Below are positions 24,231-32,436 of a stretch of 34,002 nucleotides of DNA, one piece after another. How positions within the stretch are numbered: the first letter of the stretch is position 1; the number at the start of each line of letters is the position of its first letter. Source of the stretch: Oscillospiraceae bacterium (GTDB lineage: Bacteria > Bacillota > Clostridia > Oscillospirales > Ruminococcaceae); contig JAFYBM010000233.1 in assembly GCA_017540225.1 (NCBI GenBank), positions 1-34,002 on the forward strand, in the 5' to 3' direction. A program made the translations under genes and the position numbers. The notes under the pieces were generated by a model. It searched no databases. It had not been told where the DNA came from and worked only from the letters and a program-made list of their open reading frames with translations.

Positions 24231-24259
24231 TTGAACAAACAATATCTTTGTGCTATAAT
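24231..24259 (+). promoter_or_regulatory. Sigma-A promoter of the CarD-like gene
   Basis: TTGAAC (24231-24236), 17 bases, TATAAT (24254-24259) preceded by TGC. The leader is about 84 bases and contains a small inverted repeat (GCACA/TGTGC near 24287-24299). Confidence 0.75.
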
Positions 24260-24350
24260 AATAGTAATATGAAAGCGGCGATGCAGCACATTGTGTGCAG
24301 CTGAACGGCAGGACAGCAGGAAAAATGATACAGAAAAGAGGGATTTCAGC

Positions 24351-24872
24351 ATGAGCAGGGCATTTGAAGCCGGAATGCATATCCGGTACGGCGGAACCGG
24401 TGTTTGTTTGATCGACCGCATTGAAGAAGTCGCTTATCCCGGAGAGAAGCCGCTGCGGCTCTGCTATGTGCTCAAGCCCCTGCGCAGCACGGGAATGGAA
24501 GTCTCTGTTCCGCTGGACAGCGAGATGCTCTGTGCAAGAATGCATCCGCTGCGCACAAAAGAAGAAATAGACCGGATGCTGGATGAGGCTGCACAGGATG
24601 AGGAAATGGAGTGGATTCCGGAGCGCAAGCAGCGCAGTGCGGAATTCCGGCGGATCCTCGCCGGCGGCGATGCACAAACCCTGCTGCGGATGATTCACTG
24701 CATTCTGCGGCAGGAAGCTGCACTCGGAGAACGCGGAAAGCGTCTTTCCGCAATGGATGACAATGCCCGCAAGGACGCTGCACGGATGCTGGATGAGGAA
24801 TTCGGGTTTTCGCTCGGACTGACACCGGAGCAGGCAAGCGTATATATCTGTGAGAAACTGAATAAAAACTAG
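24351..24872 (+). CDS. CarD/CdnL-like transcription regulator
   Basis: 173 residues, cytoplasmic. The first 70 residues match the CarD RNA-polymerase-interacting domain: MHIRYGGTGVCLIDRIEEV followed by LCYVLKPL and VSVPLD. The rest is helical and charged, as in the C-terminal DNA-contacting domain of CarD/CdnL proteins, which stabilise open promoter complexes. The N-terminal Tudor-like part is somewhat diverged. The ATG at 24351 has a GAGGGA SD; an in-frame ATG at 24291 lacks one. It ends in TAG, showing that TAG is a normal stop here. It stands alone between its promoter and a strong terminator. Confidence 0.8.
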   Translation: MSRAFEAGMHIRYGGTGVCLIDRIEEVAYPGEKPLRLCYVLKPLRSTGMEVSVPLDSEMLCARMHPLRTKEEIDRMLDEAAQDEEMEWIPERKQRSAEFRRILAGGDAQTLLRMIHCILRQEAALGERGKRLSAMDDNARKDAARMLDEEFGFSLGLTPEQASVYICEKLNKN

Positions 24873-24890
24873 CAACGCGACCAAAAAATG

Positions 24891-24923
24891 AGGCCTGTGC
24901 ATCCGCACAGGTCTTTTTGTTTG
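24891..24923 (+). terminator. Rho-independent terminator of the CarD-like gene
   Basis: AGGCCTGTGC and GCACAGGTCT pair over 10 bp (one G-T wobble) with a 4-base loop, followed by TTTTTG. Confidence 0.85.
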
Positions 24924-24987
24924 CCGGAAAATCCGTTTTTTCTTGAAAACGCCCTTTTTTCCTCATCATGCAATCAACTCAGCACAT

Positions 24988-25028
24988 ACAAAAAGCAGCC
25001 TCCAACCTGTGAAAGCTGCCGTTTTTGT
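24988..25028 (-). terminator. Terminator of the recA-rimO-pgsA run
   Basis: GCAGC and GCTGC form the stem core, extended by A and T runs with a small bulge; on the minus strand five T follow (complement of 24990-24994). It begins 9 bases after the pgsA stop codon and closes the long minus-strand run. Confidence 0.65.
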
Positions 25029-25036
25029 GTGCTTTT

Positions 25037-25621
25037 TTACTGATTCGGATTGATGTCCTTCCAGTAAGCTCTGAGATACTCCGCGCCCGACCAGACTGTC
25101 AGGATTGCCGCAATCCAGAACAGCACCGCAAGCACAATCTCCGAAACCGTATATACCATTTCCGGCAGATGCAGCCCGAAGGCATTGAAATCCAGCCGGA
25201 ACGACCAGTAAACCATTGCCGTAATCAGTGCAATCATCGTGAAAGCGGTTTTCAGCTTGCCCGCAAAGCTCGCCGGAACGACAGTTCCCTTATTGGCTAC
25301 AACCAGCCGCAGCGCCGATACCATAAATTCCCGTGCGATAATCAGCAGAAATACGACGATATTGACCTTTTGCTGCTGCAAAAAACAGGCAAGCGCCGCG
25401 ACGACCAGAACCTTATCCGCCAGCGGATCCAGAAATTTGCCGAAATCCGTGACAAGACCGTTTTTTCGTGCCAGATGGCCGTCTACTGCATCCGTAATCG
25501 CAGCTCCGACAAACACAAGCGTTGCAAGGAAATAATGCGCCGGAAATTGCCAGTAAAACAGAAGGACAAAGAGCGGCACCAGCAGCACGCGCAGCAGTGT
25601 CAGCTTGTTCGGCGTATTCAA
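25037..25621 (-). CDS. pgsA: CDP-diacylglycerol--glycerol-3-phosphate 3-phosphatidyltransferase
   Basis: 194 residues, integral membrane enzyme making phosphatidylglycerophosphate, the first committed step to phosphatidylglycerol. The CDP-alcohol phosphotransferase motif is complete: Asp44, Asp47-Gly, Ala51-Arg52, Gly61, Asp65 and Asp69. About five TM helices surround it. The start is TTG at 25621, overlapping the rimO stop as TTGA; the opening MNTPNKLTLLR is typical for PgsA and the next methionine is deep in the protein, so TTG is very likely right. A GAGGTG sequence inside the rimO end may serve as SD. It is the last gene of the minus-strand run and is followed by a hairpin terminator. Confidence 0.95.
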   Translation of the reverse strand: MNTPNKLTLLRVLLVPLFVLLFYWQFPAHYFLATLVFVGAAITDAVDGHLARKNGLVTDFGKFLDPLADKVLVVAALACFLQQQKVNIVVFLLIIAREFMVSALRLVVANKGTVVPASFAGKLKTAFTMIALITAMVYWSFRLDFNAFGLHLPEMVYTVSEIVLAVLFWIAAILTVWSGAEYLRAYWKDINPNQ

Positions 25622-26949
25622 GACACGGTCACCTCTCCCATCAAATCATAATCATCAACTGTCGATGTAATGCGCACTGTAACATACTGTCCGACGGCAT
25701 ACTGCTCCGGCAGTCCGGCCAGATACAGCCGCCCGTCAATTTCCGGTGCATCGGCGGCCGTCCGTGCAAGCCAGAAGCCCGCCTCGCTGTCATAATCCTC
25801 GATCACAGCCTCAGTCTCCGTGCCGACACGTTCGGCATTCAGCTCCGCCGCAATCTGCATCTGCTGCTCCATCAGCAGTTCTGCACGGTGCTGCCGGATG
25901 TCCTCATCGACCTGATTTTCCATCCGTGCTGCAACTGTGCCCTCCTCCTCGGAATAAGCAAAGCAGCCCATGCGGTCAAAGCGCATTTCCTGCACAAATT
26001 CCGCAAGCTCATTGAACTGTTCATCTGTCTCGCCGGGGAAACCGACCAGCAGCGTTGTCCGCAGCGTAATGTCCGGAATACGGCTGCGCAGCTTCGCAAA
26101 AAGCGCCCGCAGCATCTCTGCGGTACATTTCCGGCGCATATTTTTCAGCACCTCGTCATTGCAGTGCTGCACCGGAATATCCATGTATTTGACGATTTTC
26201 GGTTCCTCTGCGATTACGCCGATCAATTCATCGGAAATGCGCTCCGGATAGCAGTAGAGCACCCGAATCCAGCGAAACCCGTCAATTTTGCAGAGTGCTT
26301 TCAGCAATTCCGGCAGTCTGGATACGCCGTAAAGATCCTCGCCGTAGCGGGTCGTATCCTGCGCAATGACAAGCAGCTCGGTCACGCCGGAACCGGCAAG
26401 CGACTGCGCCTCCGCAAGCACATCCTCCATCGGCACAGAGCGGAATTTTCCGCGAATCGCAGGGATTGCACAGTAAGTGCAGCCGTTTGAGCAGCCCTCC
26501 GCGATTTTCAGATAGGCCATGAACGGCAGCGTCGCAATGATGCGGTCGCCGGTCAGCGGCATACAGTTTTTCGGGGCAAACTGCGTAACACGCAGACCCT
26601 CTGTGATCTCATTCAGCACGCGCACAATCTCCGGCTGATCGCCGATGCCGATGACGGCATCCGCTTCGGGAAACTGCTCCGCAACTTCTTCTTTGTAGCG
26701 TTCCGCAAGGCAGCCCGTGACGACAATTTTCTTGAGGCTGCCGGCCTTTTTCAGCTCGGCAAGCTCTAAGATCGTGTCGATGGCTTCCTCCTTTGCGGAC
26801 TGAATGAATCCGCAGGTATTCACAATGGCGATCTCCGCATCGGCGGGATCCGCCGCGAGCGTATAGCCCGCCTCCTGAATCAGTGCGAGCATTCGCTCGG
26901 AGTCAACTAAATTCTTGGCACAGCCAAGCGATACCATGCTGACGACCAT
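25618..26949 (-). CDS. rimO: Ribosomal protein S12 methylthiotransferase
   Basis: 443 residues. The N-terminal UPF0004 domain has cluster cysteines Cys10, Cys46 and Cys80. The radical SAM domain follows with Cys153, Cys157 and Cys160 (CSNGCTYC), and a C-terminal TRAM domain ends the protein. The opening VSLGCAKNLVDSE distinguishes RimO from the tRNA-modifying MiaB. The enzyme adds a methylthio group to an aspartate of ribosomal protein S12. A GGGAG SD lies close before the ATG. It lies 18 bases after the split-barrel protein gene and overlaps the pgsA start. Confidence 0.95.
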   Translation of the reverse strand: MVVSMVSLGCAKNLVDSERMLALIQEAGYTLAADPADAEIAIVNTCGFIQSAKEEAIDTILELAELKKAGSLKKIVVTGCLAERYKEEVAEQFPEADAVIGIGDQPEIVRVLNEITEGLRVTQFAPKNCMPLTGDRIIATLPFMAYLKIAEGCSNGCTYCAIPAIRGKFRSVPMEDVLAEAQSLAGSGVTELLVIAQDTTRYGEDLYGVSRLPELLKALCKIDGFRWIRVLYCYPERISDELIGVIAEEPKIVKYMDIPVQHCNDEVLKNMRRKCTAEMLRALFAKLRSRIPDITLRTTLLVGFPGETDEQFNELAEFVQEMRFDRMGCFAYSEEEGTVAARMENQVDEDIRQHRAELLMEQQMQIAAELNAERVGTETEAVIEDYDSEAGFWLARTAADAPEIDGRLYLAGLPEQYAVGQYVTVRITSTVDDYDLMGEVTVS

Positions 26950-26967
26950 TCTTCCACTCCCGTTTGT

Positions 26968-27444
26968 TTACTTTGCCCGTGTGTGCTTTGCGTAGCCGTT
27001 CTCAAACTGTTTATCCGCATCAAATGCGGCAAGCTCCGCTGCGGAGAGCGTGCCTTTTCCGTCATAGCGGTAAAATCTTGCGCTGTCCGCAACAAATTCC
27101 GTGACGCAGTAATCCGGATCATCAATGCCCTGCGGATAGTATTTTTCATCGCCCGCATTCCAGAGCAGCTCTTTGAATGTGCGATCCGTATGGATGACCG
27201 CGCGGCCGTACAGGCAGAGTCCTTCAAATGCCGCATCATCCGAAAAATACAGACAGGCATTGCCGTTTTGCAGCAGGCTTTGTGTATGCGCTGAACCGGT
27301 ATTCGTTGAGATCAGGTGTCTGCCGAGCCCCTTATGCCAGACGCAGAACACCCTGCGGATATTCGGCCGCCCCTGTTCATCTGTATAGCCGAGATCGGCA
27401 AACAGCGAACGGTTGATGAGTGCTGCAAGCTCGTCATGTGTCAT
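26968..27444 (-). CDS. Pyridoxamine 5'-phosphate oxidase-like flavin-binding split-barrel protein
   Basis: 158 residues, cytoplasmic. The fold is suggested by the opening LGYTDEQGRPNIRRVFCVWHKGLGRHLISTN pattern (split here: LGYTDEQGRP, then RRVFCVWH) and by NACLYFSDD and GLCLYGRAVIHTD in the middle, as in small FMN- or heme-binding PNPOx-like proteins of Clostridia. It lacks the full set of true PdxH residues, so vitamin B6 synthesis is unlikely. The ATG at 27444 overlaps the end of recX by 11 bases and has a GGAGGA SD inside recX; the longer open frame upstream is the antiparallel reading of recX and is rejected. Substrate unknown. Confidence 0.8.
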   Translation of the reverse strand: MTHDELAALINRSLFADLGYTDEQGRPNIRRVFCVWHKGLGRHLISTNTGSAHTQSLLQNGNACLYFSDDAAFEGLCLYGRAVIHTDRTFKELLWNAGDEKYYPQGIDDPDYCVTEFVADSARFYRYDGKGTLSAAELAAFDADKQFENGYAKHTRAK

Positions 27445-28084
27445 CGGCCTGTTCCTCCGCCCATGCGTAGTAATCTTCGATTGCGTATTTAATCTGTTGA
27501 TAAGTATACCCGCGCCGGACGAGCGCCGCCGTAACCTTCTCGGTCGCCTTGCGGTCATCCGGATCGGTCAGATACCGCGCATATTTCTTTTGCAGGATTT
27601 CCAGAAGCTGCGCCGAAATCTGCTCCGCATTATCATAGGGAGCCAGCGCATCGTCAATGTCCTCCTGCGAAAGTCCGCGGTGCCGCATTTCATATTCTGC
27701 ACGCCGCAGCCCGAATTTTTTGCCCGCTACAAAATGCCGCGCAAGCTGCTCCGCATAAACCGCATCATTCAGGAAGCCGTAGCGCGTCAGCTTTTCGAGC
27801 GCCGCCAGCACGGCATCCTCCTGCGCATTCGGCGCACCGCTCAGCTTTTCATACATCTCGCGGTAGGAATATCCGCGCTTTTCCAGCAGATACAGCCCGT
27901 ATTCATAGGCGCGGTGCTCGGCGGCGCGGTATTTCAGCTCCGCAATGCGTTCACTGCCGAGATCATCACCGGTGTGCAGGAATTCCGACTGCACCAGATC
28001 ACCGTGCAGCCAGAGCTTCTGTCCGTCCTCCGGCGTAATCTCAAACAGCTTGCCCTTTGCGGGTTTGATTTCCAGAATCTTCAT
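27434..28084 (-). CDS. recX: RecX family regulator of RecA
   Basis: 216 residues, mainly helical, with the three-helix RecX repeats visible (YGLYLLEKRGYSYREMYEKL, then FLNDAVYAEQLARH, and YTYQQIKYAIEDYY near the end). RecX modulates RecA filament growth. An N-terminal beta region of about 55 residues (KGKLFEITPEDGQKLWLHGD) is usual in Firmicutes. The ATG is 9 bases after the recA stop; its nearest SD (GGAGG) lies in the last recA codons at a long spacing of 14, so translation probably depends on coupling to recA. The 3' end overlaps the next gene. Confidence 0.92.
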   Translation of the reverse strand: MKILEIKPAKGKLFEITPEDGQKLWLHGDLVQSEFLHTGDDLGSERIAELKYRAAEHRAYEYGLYLLEKRGYSYREMYEKLSGAPNAQEDAVLAALEKLTRYGFLNDAVYAEQLARHFVAGKKFGLRRAEYEMRHRGLSQEDIDDALAPYDNAEQISAQLLEILQKKYARYLTDPDDRKATEKVTAALVRRGYTYQQIKYAIEDYYAWAEEQADDT

Positions 28085-28093
28085 GCCGCAGCA

Positions 28094-29281
28094 TTATTCC
28101 TCCGGTGCAAATTCCTCAAAATCCTCATCGAGATCGGCACCAGCCGCATCCAGTGCCGCACCGGTCGCCGCAACAGCCTGTGTTGCCTTGGTTTTTGCCT
28201 CAGAAACAGCGGCATCCTTCTTGTTCTTCTTGGATGCAAGCACAAGGCTTTCGCGCTGTGCCATAATCTTCTGCTCGATCTCCTTTGCAAAGTCCGGCTC
28301 ATTGAGCAGAATTTCCTTGACGGCATCGCGTCCCTGACCGAGCTTGCGGTCGCCGTAGCTGAACCACGAGCCGCTCTTGTGGATGATGTCGAGATCGGTT
28401 GCCAGATCAAGCACCTCACCGACACGCGAAATGCCCTTGCCGTACATCATATCAAACTCGCACTCCTTGAAGGGCGGTGCGACCTTATTCTTCACGACCT
28501 TGACTCTGGTGCGGTTGCCTATGACCTCTGCGCCGCTCTTGATCGCCTCGCCCTTGCGCACTTCCATCCGCACAGAGGCATAGAATTTCAGCGCACGGCC
28601 GCCGGTCGTTGTCTCCGGATTGCCGTACATCACGCCGATCTTTTCACGCACCTGATTGATAAAGATTGCAACGCAGTTTGATTTGGAGATAACCGGTGTC
28701 AGCTTACGCATCGCCTGAGACATCAGTCTTGCGAGCATACCGACATGGGAATCACCCATTTCGCCCTCGATTTCAGCGCGGGTCGTCATCGCGGCAACCG
28801 AGTCGATGACAATGACGTCAATCGCACCGGAGCGCACGAGTGCCTCCGCGATTTCAAGTGCCTGCTCACCGCTGTCCGGCTGCGAAACAAGCAGATCGTC
28901 GATTTTGACGCCGAGTGCCTGTGCATAAACCGGATCAAGCGCGTGCTCAACGTCAATAAATGCAGCATCGCCGCCGAGCTTCTGTGCCTCTGCAATGATT
29001 TGCAGCGCGACAGTCGTTTTACCGGAGCTTTCCGGACCGTAAATCTCAACGATTCTGCCGCGCGGCACACCGCCGATGCCCAGCGCCATATCCAGTGAGA
29101 GTGAGCCGGTCGAGATCGCCTGCACATTCTGCACCGTGTTCTGTCCGAGCCGCATGACGGCACCTGCGCCGTACTGCTTCTCGATCTGTGCAATTGCATT
29201 GCTCAGAGCCTTTTCACGTTCCTCGCGTGTTGCCGGAATGACAACACCGACATTTTTCTTTTTCAGTTCTGCTTTTGCCAT
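28094..29281 (-). CDS. recA: Recombinase RecA
   Basis: 395 residues. It has Walker A GPESSGKT (82-89), Walker B in [10 protein letters not shown], and the core text [30 protein letters not shown] and [14 protein letters not shown], all standard for RecA. The C-terminal 50 residues are rich in Ala, Lys and acidic residues, as usual. It forms filaments on single-stranded DNA for strand exchange and SOS signalling. The start has an AAAGGA SD. The 39-base gap to prmC holds a small hairpin (GCGGG/CCCGC, 29299-29313) but no visible LexA box or promoter, so transcription probably comes from further upstream. Confidence 0.99.
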   Translation of the reverse strand: MAKAELKKKNVGVVIPATREEREKALSNAIAQIEKQYGAGAVMRLGQNTVQNVQAISTGSLSLDMALGIGGVPRGRIVEIYGPESSGKTTVALQIIAEAQKLGGDAAFIDVEHALDPVYAQALGVKIDDLLVSQPDSGEQALEIAEALVRSGAIDVIVIDSVAAMTTRAEIEGEMGDSHVGMLARLMSQAMRKLTPVISKSNCVAIFINQVREKIGVMYGNPETTTGGRALKFYASVRMEVRKGEAIKSGAEVIGNRTRVKVVKNKVAPPFKECEFDMMYGKGISRVGEVLDLATDLDIIHKSGSWFSYGDRKLGQGRDAVKEILLNEPDFAKEIEQKIMAQRESLVLASKKNKKDAAVSEAKTKATQAVAATGAALDAAGADLDEDFEEFAPEE

Positions 29282-29320
29282 GATATTATCCTTTCTGTGC
29301 GGGCAGAACCCGCAAATGAT

Positions 29321-30142
29321 TTACGCTGTGATACCGTGCAGGCCGGCGCTGCACCTCCGGCCGAGCACAACCCGCTCAACGCCGTTATAATCGCGGTGCT
29401 TCTCAATACCGGAAAAGCCGTTTTCCGAAAGGATCTCTGCAACTGCGTCCGCCTGCGAAAAACCGACCTCATAGGCAAGCATTCCGCCGTGCCGCAGTGC
29501 ATCCCGCCAGACCGCCGTGATCTGCCGGTAAAAATCCAGTCCGTCTGCGCCGCCGAACAGCGCCTCCCGCGGCTCATACCGCACCTCTGTCTGAAGCTGC
29601 TCCATCTCATCCGCAGTCAGATACGGCGGATTGCAGACAATCAGATCCAGCATCGCAAAGGAATGCTTCGGTGCAAGCACATCATCGCAGAGCCACTGCA
29701 CCGCCAGCCGGTTGTATCCGGCATTCCGTTTCGCATAGCCGAGCGCCTTTTCGCTGCTGTCAATTCCGGTAACCGCAAGCTGCGGCAGATGCCGTTTCAG
29801 CGCAAGCGCAATGCAGCCGCTTCCGGTGCAGAGATCAACGGCAGCGGGCTTCTCCGGCAATTGCTGCTTTCCGGCAAGCACCGCATCAACCAGTGTTTCC
29901 GTATCCGCACGCGGGATCAGCACGCCCTCGCCGACATAAAACTGCATTCCGTAGAATTCCCATTTGCCGAGCAGATATTGCAGCGGTTCATGCTTTGCAC
30001 GGCGCTGCGCGATCTCCCGCGCCTGCTCCGGTGTTCCGGCATCCTCAAGAATCCATTTTGCTTCCAGTCCGGCATCCTCAATTCCGCCTGCGCGGAGAAT
30101 CGCAGTCACCGCTTCCAGCAGCTCAATATTCATATTTTTCAT
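29321..30142 (-). CDS. prmC: Peptide chain release factor N5-glutamine methyltransferase
   Basis: 273 residues. A helical N-terminal substrate-binding domain (ending EPLQYLLGKWEFYG, then VLIPRADTETLV) is followed by a Rossmann methyltransferase with DLCTGSGCIALAL (SAM site) and the catalytic NPPY motif. It methylates the GGQ glutamine of release factors. The ATG at 30142 is chosen because coding text starts there; its SD is weak, and an alternative ATG lies at 30133. A TATAAT on the minus strand (complement of 30162-30167) suggests a local promoter but has no good -35. The last residues (SAGLHGITA) extend beyond the usual end. The gene neighbour DUF1385 is a common partner of prmC in Firmicutes. 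Confidence 0.93.
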   Translation of the reverse strand: MKNMNIELLEAVTAILRAGGIEDAGLEAKWILEDAGTPEQAREIAQRRAKHEPLQYLLGKWEFYGMQFYVGEGVLIPRADTETLVDAVLAGKQQLPEKPAAVDLCTGSGCIALALKRHLPQLAVTGIDSSEKALGYAKRNAGYNRLAVQWLCDDVLAPKHSFAMLDLIVCNPPYLTADEMEQLQTEVRYEPREALFGGADGLDFYRQITAVWRDALRHGGMLAYEVGFSQADAVAEILSENGFSGIEKHRDYNGVERVVLGRRCSAGLHGITA

Positions 30143-30233
30143 TGTATTACCCGAATAACAGATTATAATTAAGAACGGTATCTGCTGCTGTTCGCAGCTT
30201 CCGGAAGCATGAACGGAGGCGGACACTGTCCGC

Positions 30234-31481
30234 TCACCAGATATCATCTTCCATATTTTCGGGGATGCAGGGTTCCATTGCCGCAATCGCACATTCAATC
30301 TGCGATGCATCCGGTTCTCTTGTCGTGATACGCTGCATCCAGAGGCCGGGCGCAGAAAGAATCCGCGTGAAAATATTGTCATAGCGTCCGGCAATGCGGA
30401 TCAGCTCATAGCTCACGCCCATAATCAGCGGCAGCAATGCAAAGCCGAACAGCACTCTCTGCCAGACAACCGTATACGGATTGAAGCAGCCGAAGAAAAT
30501 GCCGATCAGCAGCACCAGAAAGATGAAGCTCGTGCCGCAGCGCGGATGAAACCGGCACTGCTTTTTCACGTTTTCGACCGTCAGCGGAAGCGCCGCCTCA
30601 AAGCAGGCGATCGTTTTGTGCTCTGCGCCGTGATATTCATAGGTGCGGCGGATGCTCTTGCCAAGTCCCGTCAGCCACATATACAGCACAAAGAGCACGA
30701 TTTTCACGAGGCCCTCCGCACAGGATTTGATGATGCGGCTCTCGGTCAGCGGCTTGATCCACGATACAACCAGCTTCGGCAGATACATGAACAGCCCGAT
30801 TGCAAGAAGCATACCGAGAATCAGCGCAATTGTCATGATGATGCTGAAAATTTTGTCACCGAGCTTGTCATCGAGCCACTGCTCGATTTTCCCCGGCTCC
30901 TCATAGTCATAATGCTCTGCCGCCTTTTGCAGATAGTCCCAGCGCTTCCGGATCGTTTCCGCATCCGGAATGCCGAGCGGCTGATAATCCTTATCCTCTT
31001 TCGCCTTTTCTTTGTCAATCTTTTCGCGCTCGGCAGTCAGCCATTCCCCAAAGCGGGAGAATTGCGCCTCCTCCGGCAGCTTTTCGATCTTCTCATGCTT
31101 TTTCCATGCACAGAAATCATCGACTTCCTCATCAAACTGCTTTTCGGCGGATTTCATCATGCAGCGATAGCCGTCAGCCATTGACAGCACAAAATTGACG
31201 CAGCCGCGCACCAGAGGCACCTTTTGATACCACTTGCGCACGACACGCTGCTTTCCTGTTTTCGGGTCTGTTTCAAAGGAAGCCGGCAGCTCCCATGTTT
31301 CGAGGTCAATCTCGCCGTTCGGCAGGCGGCAGGCCATCGCGCCGCGAAAAGCGCCCTTCATCATGACGCCTTCAATCAGCGCCTGTCCGCCGATCTTCGA
31401 TTTATGTGCATATTCCGCCTTTGCAGCCGACTGCTCGGCTTCGGCGGAAAGCGGTTCCATATTTTCCGGCAAAAAGCTCAT
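30234..31481 (-). CDS. DUF1385 family membrane protein with a charged insertion
   Basis: 415 residues. The signature GGQALIEGVMMKG (31-43) and the C-terminal text HGAEHKTIACFE, RFHPRCGTSFIF define DUF1385 (YqhQ-like), membrane proteins of unknown function often next to prmC and release-factor genes. Four to five TM helices lie in the second half. Usual members are near 300 residues. Here about 90 strongly charged residues (about 113-205, including EKIDKEKAKEDKDYQ) are inserted before the first TM, probably as a cytoplasmic helical domain. The start is uncertain: AAAGG directly abuts the ATG at 31481, while a TTG three codons later (31472) has ideal spacing. Confidence 0.88.
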   Translation of the reverse strand: MSFLPENMEPLSAEAEQSAAKAEYAHKSKIGGQALIEGVMMKGAFRGAMACRLPNGEIDLETWELPASFETDPKTGKQRVVRKWYQKVPLVRGCVNFVLSMADGYRCMMKSAEKQFDEEVDDFCAWKKHEKIEKLPEEAQFSRFGEWLTAEREKIDKEKAKEDKDYQPLGIPDAETIRKRWDYLQKAAEHYDYEEPGKIEQWLDDKLGDKIFSIIMTIALILGMLLAIGLFMYLPKLVVSWIKPLTESRIIKSCAEGLVKIVLFVLYMWLTGLGKSIRRTYEYHGAEHKTIACFEAALPLTVENVKKQCRFHPRCGTSFIFLVLLIGIFFGCFNPYTVVWQRVLFGFALLPLIMGVSYELIRIAGRYDNIFTRILSAPGLWMQRITTREPDASQIECAIAAMEPCIPENMEDDIW

Positions 31482-31516
31482 CCTTTCGTATGTCTGTTTT
31501 TATACGGCATTCGCTT

Positions 31517-31951
31517 TCAGGCTGACGGCTGCATCAGCATCAGCACAATGCCGAGTCCCAGAAAAAACAGCAGCCCGATGCTGACAATCACCGTATTCCG
31601 CACATCCCGCTTCGGGTCAAAGAATTTCTCCGGCTTTGCGGGGTCAATGCGCAGTGTTGTCCTGTCGCCTGCCTGATAGCAGCATTGACTGGAATAATCC
31701 TTCGGGTGTACCTTGTAGGTCACGCCGTCATAATCATAGGTGTATTCCGGCACATAATGCCGCGGATTCGCACCGTTCAGAATCGCCGTGACCTCCGCCT
31801 CAGCATTCACAGAACAGCGCCGCATTCGCAGGAACATGGAAACCAGCGAAAACAGCAGCAGCGAACCGGCCAGCACCGCAAGGCCAAGCCCCACATACTG
31901 ATGCCGCGCCATGCTGAATGCGAAATATGCAAAAAACATAGCTGTATTCAT
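31517..31951 (-). CDS. DUF3592-like membrane protein (second of a tandem pair)
   Basis: 144 residues. TM helix 1 (about 15-40) precedes a beta domain with YVPEYTYDYDGVTYKV and TLRIDPAKPEKFFDPKRD, and a second TM ends the protein. This is the DUF3592 layout; function unknown. Two ATGs lie side by side; the one at 31951 is 7 bases from the AAGGAG SD, the one at 31954 only 4. It is a paralogue of the next gene upstream, from which it is separated by 11 bases. Confidence 0.82.
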   Translation of the reverse strand: MNTAMFFAYFAFSMARHQYVGLGLAVLAGSLLLFSLVSMFLRMRRCSVNAEAEVTAILNGANPRHYVPEYTYDYDGVTYKVHPKDYSSQCCYQAGDRTTLRIDPAKPEKFFDPKRDVRNTVIVSIGLLFFLGLGIVLMLMQPSA

Positions 31952-31962
31952 CATATAACTCC

Positions 31963-32418
31963 TTATTTTGTCAGCAGCAATCCGATACCGGCTGCGAAAA
32001 ACACACCCATAATCATTCCCATAAAGATCGTGGTTTTAAGATCGCGTTTCCGGTCATAGAATTTCTCCGGATGCTCCGGATCTATGAACAGCTGAACCGT
32101 CTGTCCGACCGCATACTGTTTTCCGTTCGTATAAGTCTTTGACTGCACGCGGTATTCCTGTCCCTCATAATAGTAGGTGTATTCCGGTGCGTAGGTATCC
32201 ATTGTAAAGCCTTCGGAATCGGTGCTTGTGCTGTGCAGAAGCCGCGTGACTTCCGCCTCAATCTCCGCAGAGCAGTGCTGCAGCTTCCGGAAAAAGCCAA
32301 TCAGAAGGATCGCCAGTCCGGCACCGAACAGCGCCGTCAGGATTGCGCCCCAGATATGATACTCACTCTGCCAGTAGGAAACGTCCGGCTGAATGCCCTG
32401 TACGATCTTCGGTTCCAT
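31963..32418 (-). CDS. DUF3592-like membrane protein (first of a tandem pair)
   Basis: 151 residues: TM helix (about 22-43), beta domain with YAPEYTYYYEGQEYRV and LFIDPEHPEKFYDRKRD, second TM at the end. The same order of motifs as in its downstream neighbour shows a tandem duplication, now well diverged. The SD AAAGGAG is 7 bases before the ATG. The gene follows the histidine kinase gene by 18 bases and is probably co-transcribed with it. Confidence 0.85.
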   Translation of the reverse strand: MEPKIVQGIQPDVSYWQSEYHIWGAILTALFGAGLAILLIGFFRKLQHCSAEIEAEVTRLLHSTSTDSEGFTMDTYAPEYTYYYEGQEYRVQSKTYTNGKQYAVGQTVQLFIDPEHPEKFYDRKRDLKTTIFMGMIMGVFFAAGIGLLLTK

Positions 32419-32436
32419 TTTGCAGCTCCTTTTTGC

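Noticed and set aside
25522..26490. 322-codon plus-strand frame opposite rimO
   Set aside because: It is the shadow of a certain gene, with no start site.
27413..28681. 422-codon plus-strand frame opposite recX and recA
   Set aside because: It is the shadow of two certain genes.
29282..29320. LexA (SOS) box upstream of recA
   Set aside because: No GAAC-N4-GTTC type palindrome is present in the gap, only a small GCGGG/CCCGC hairpin.
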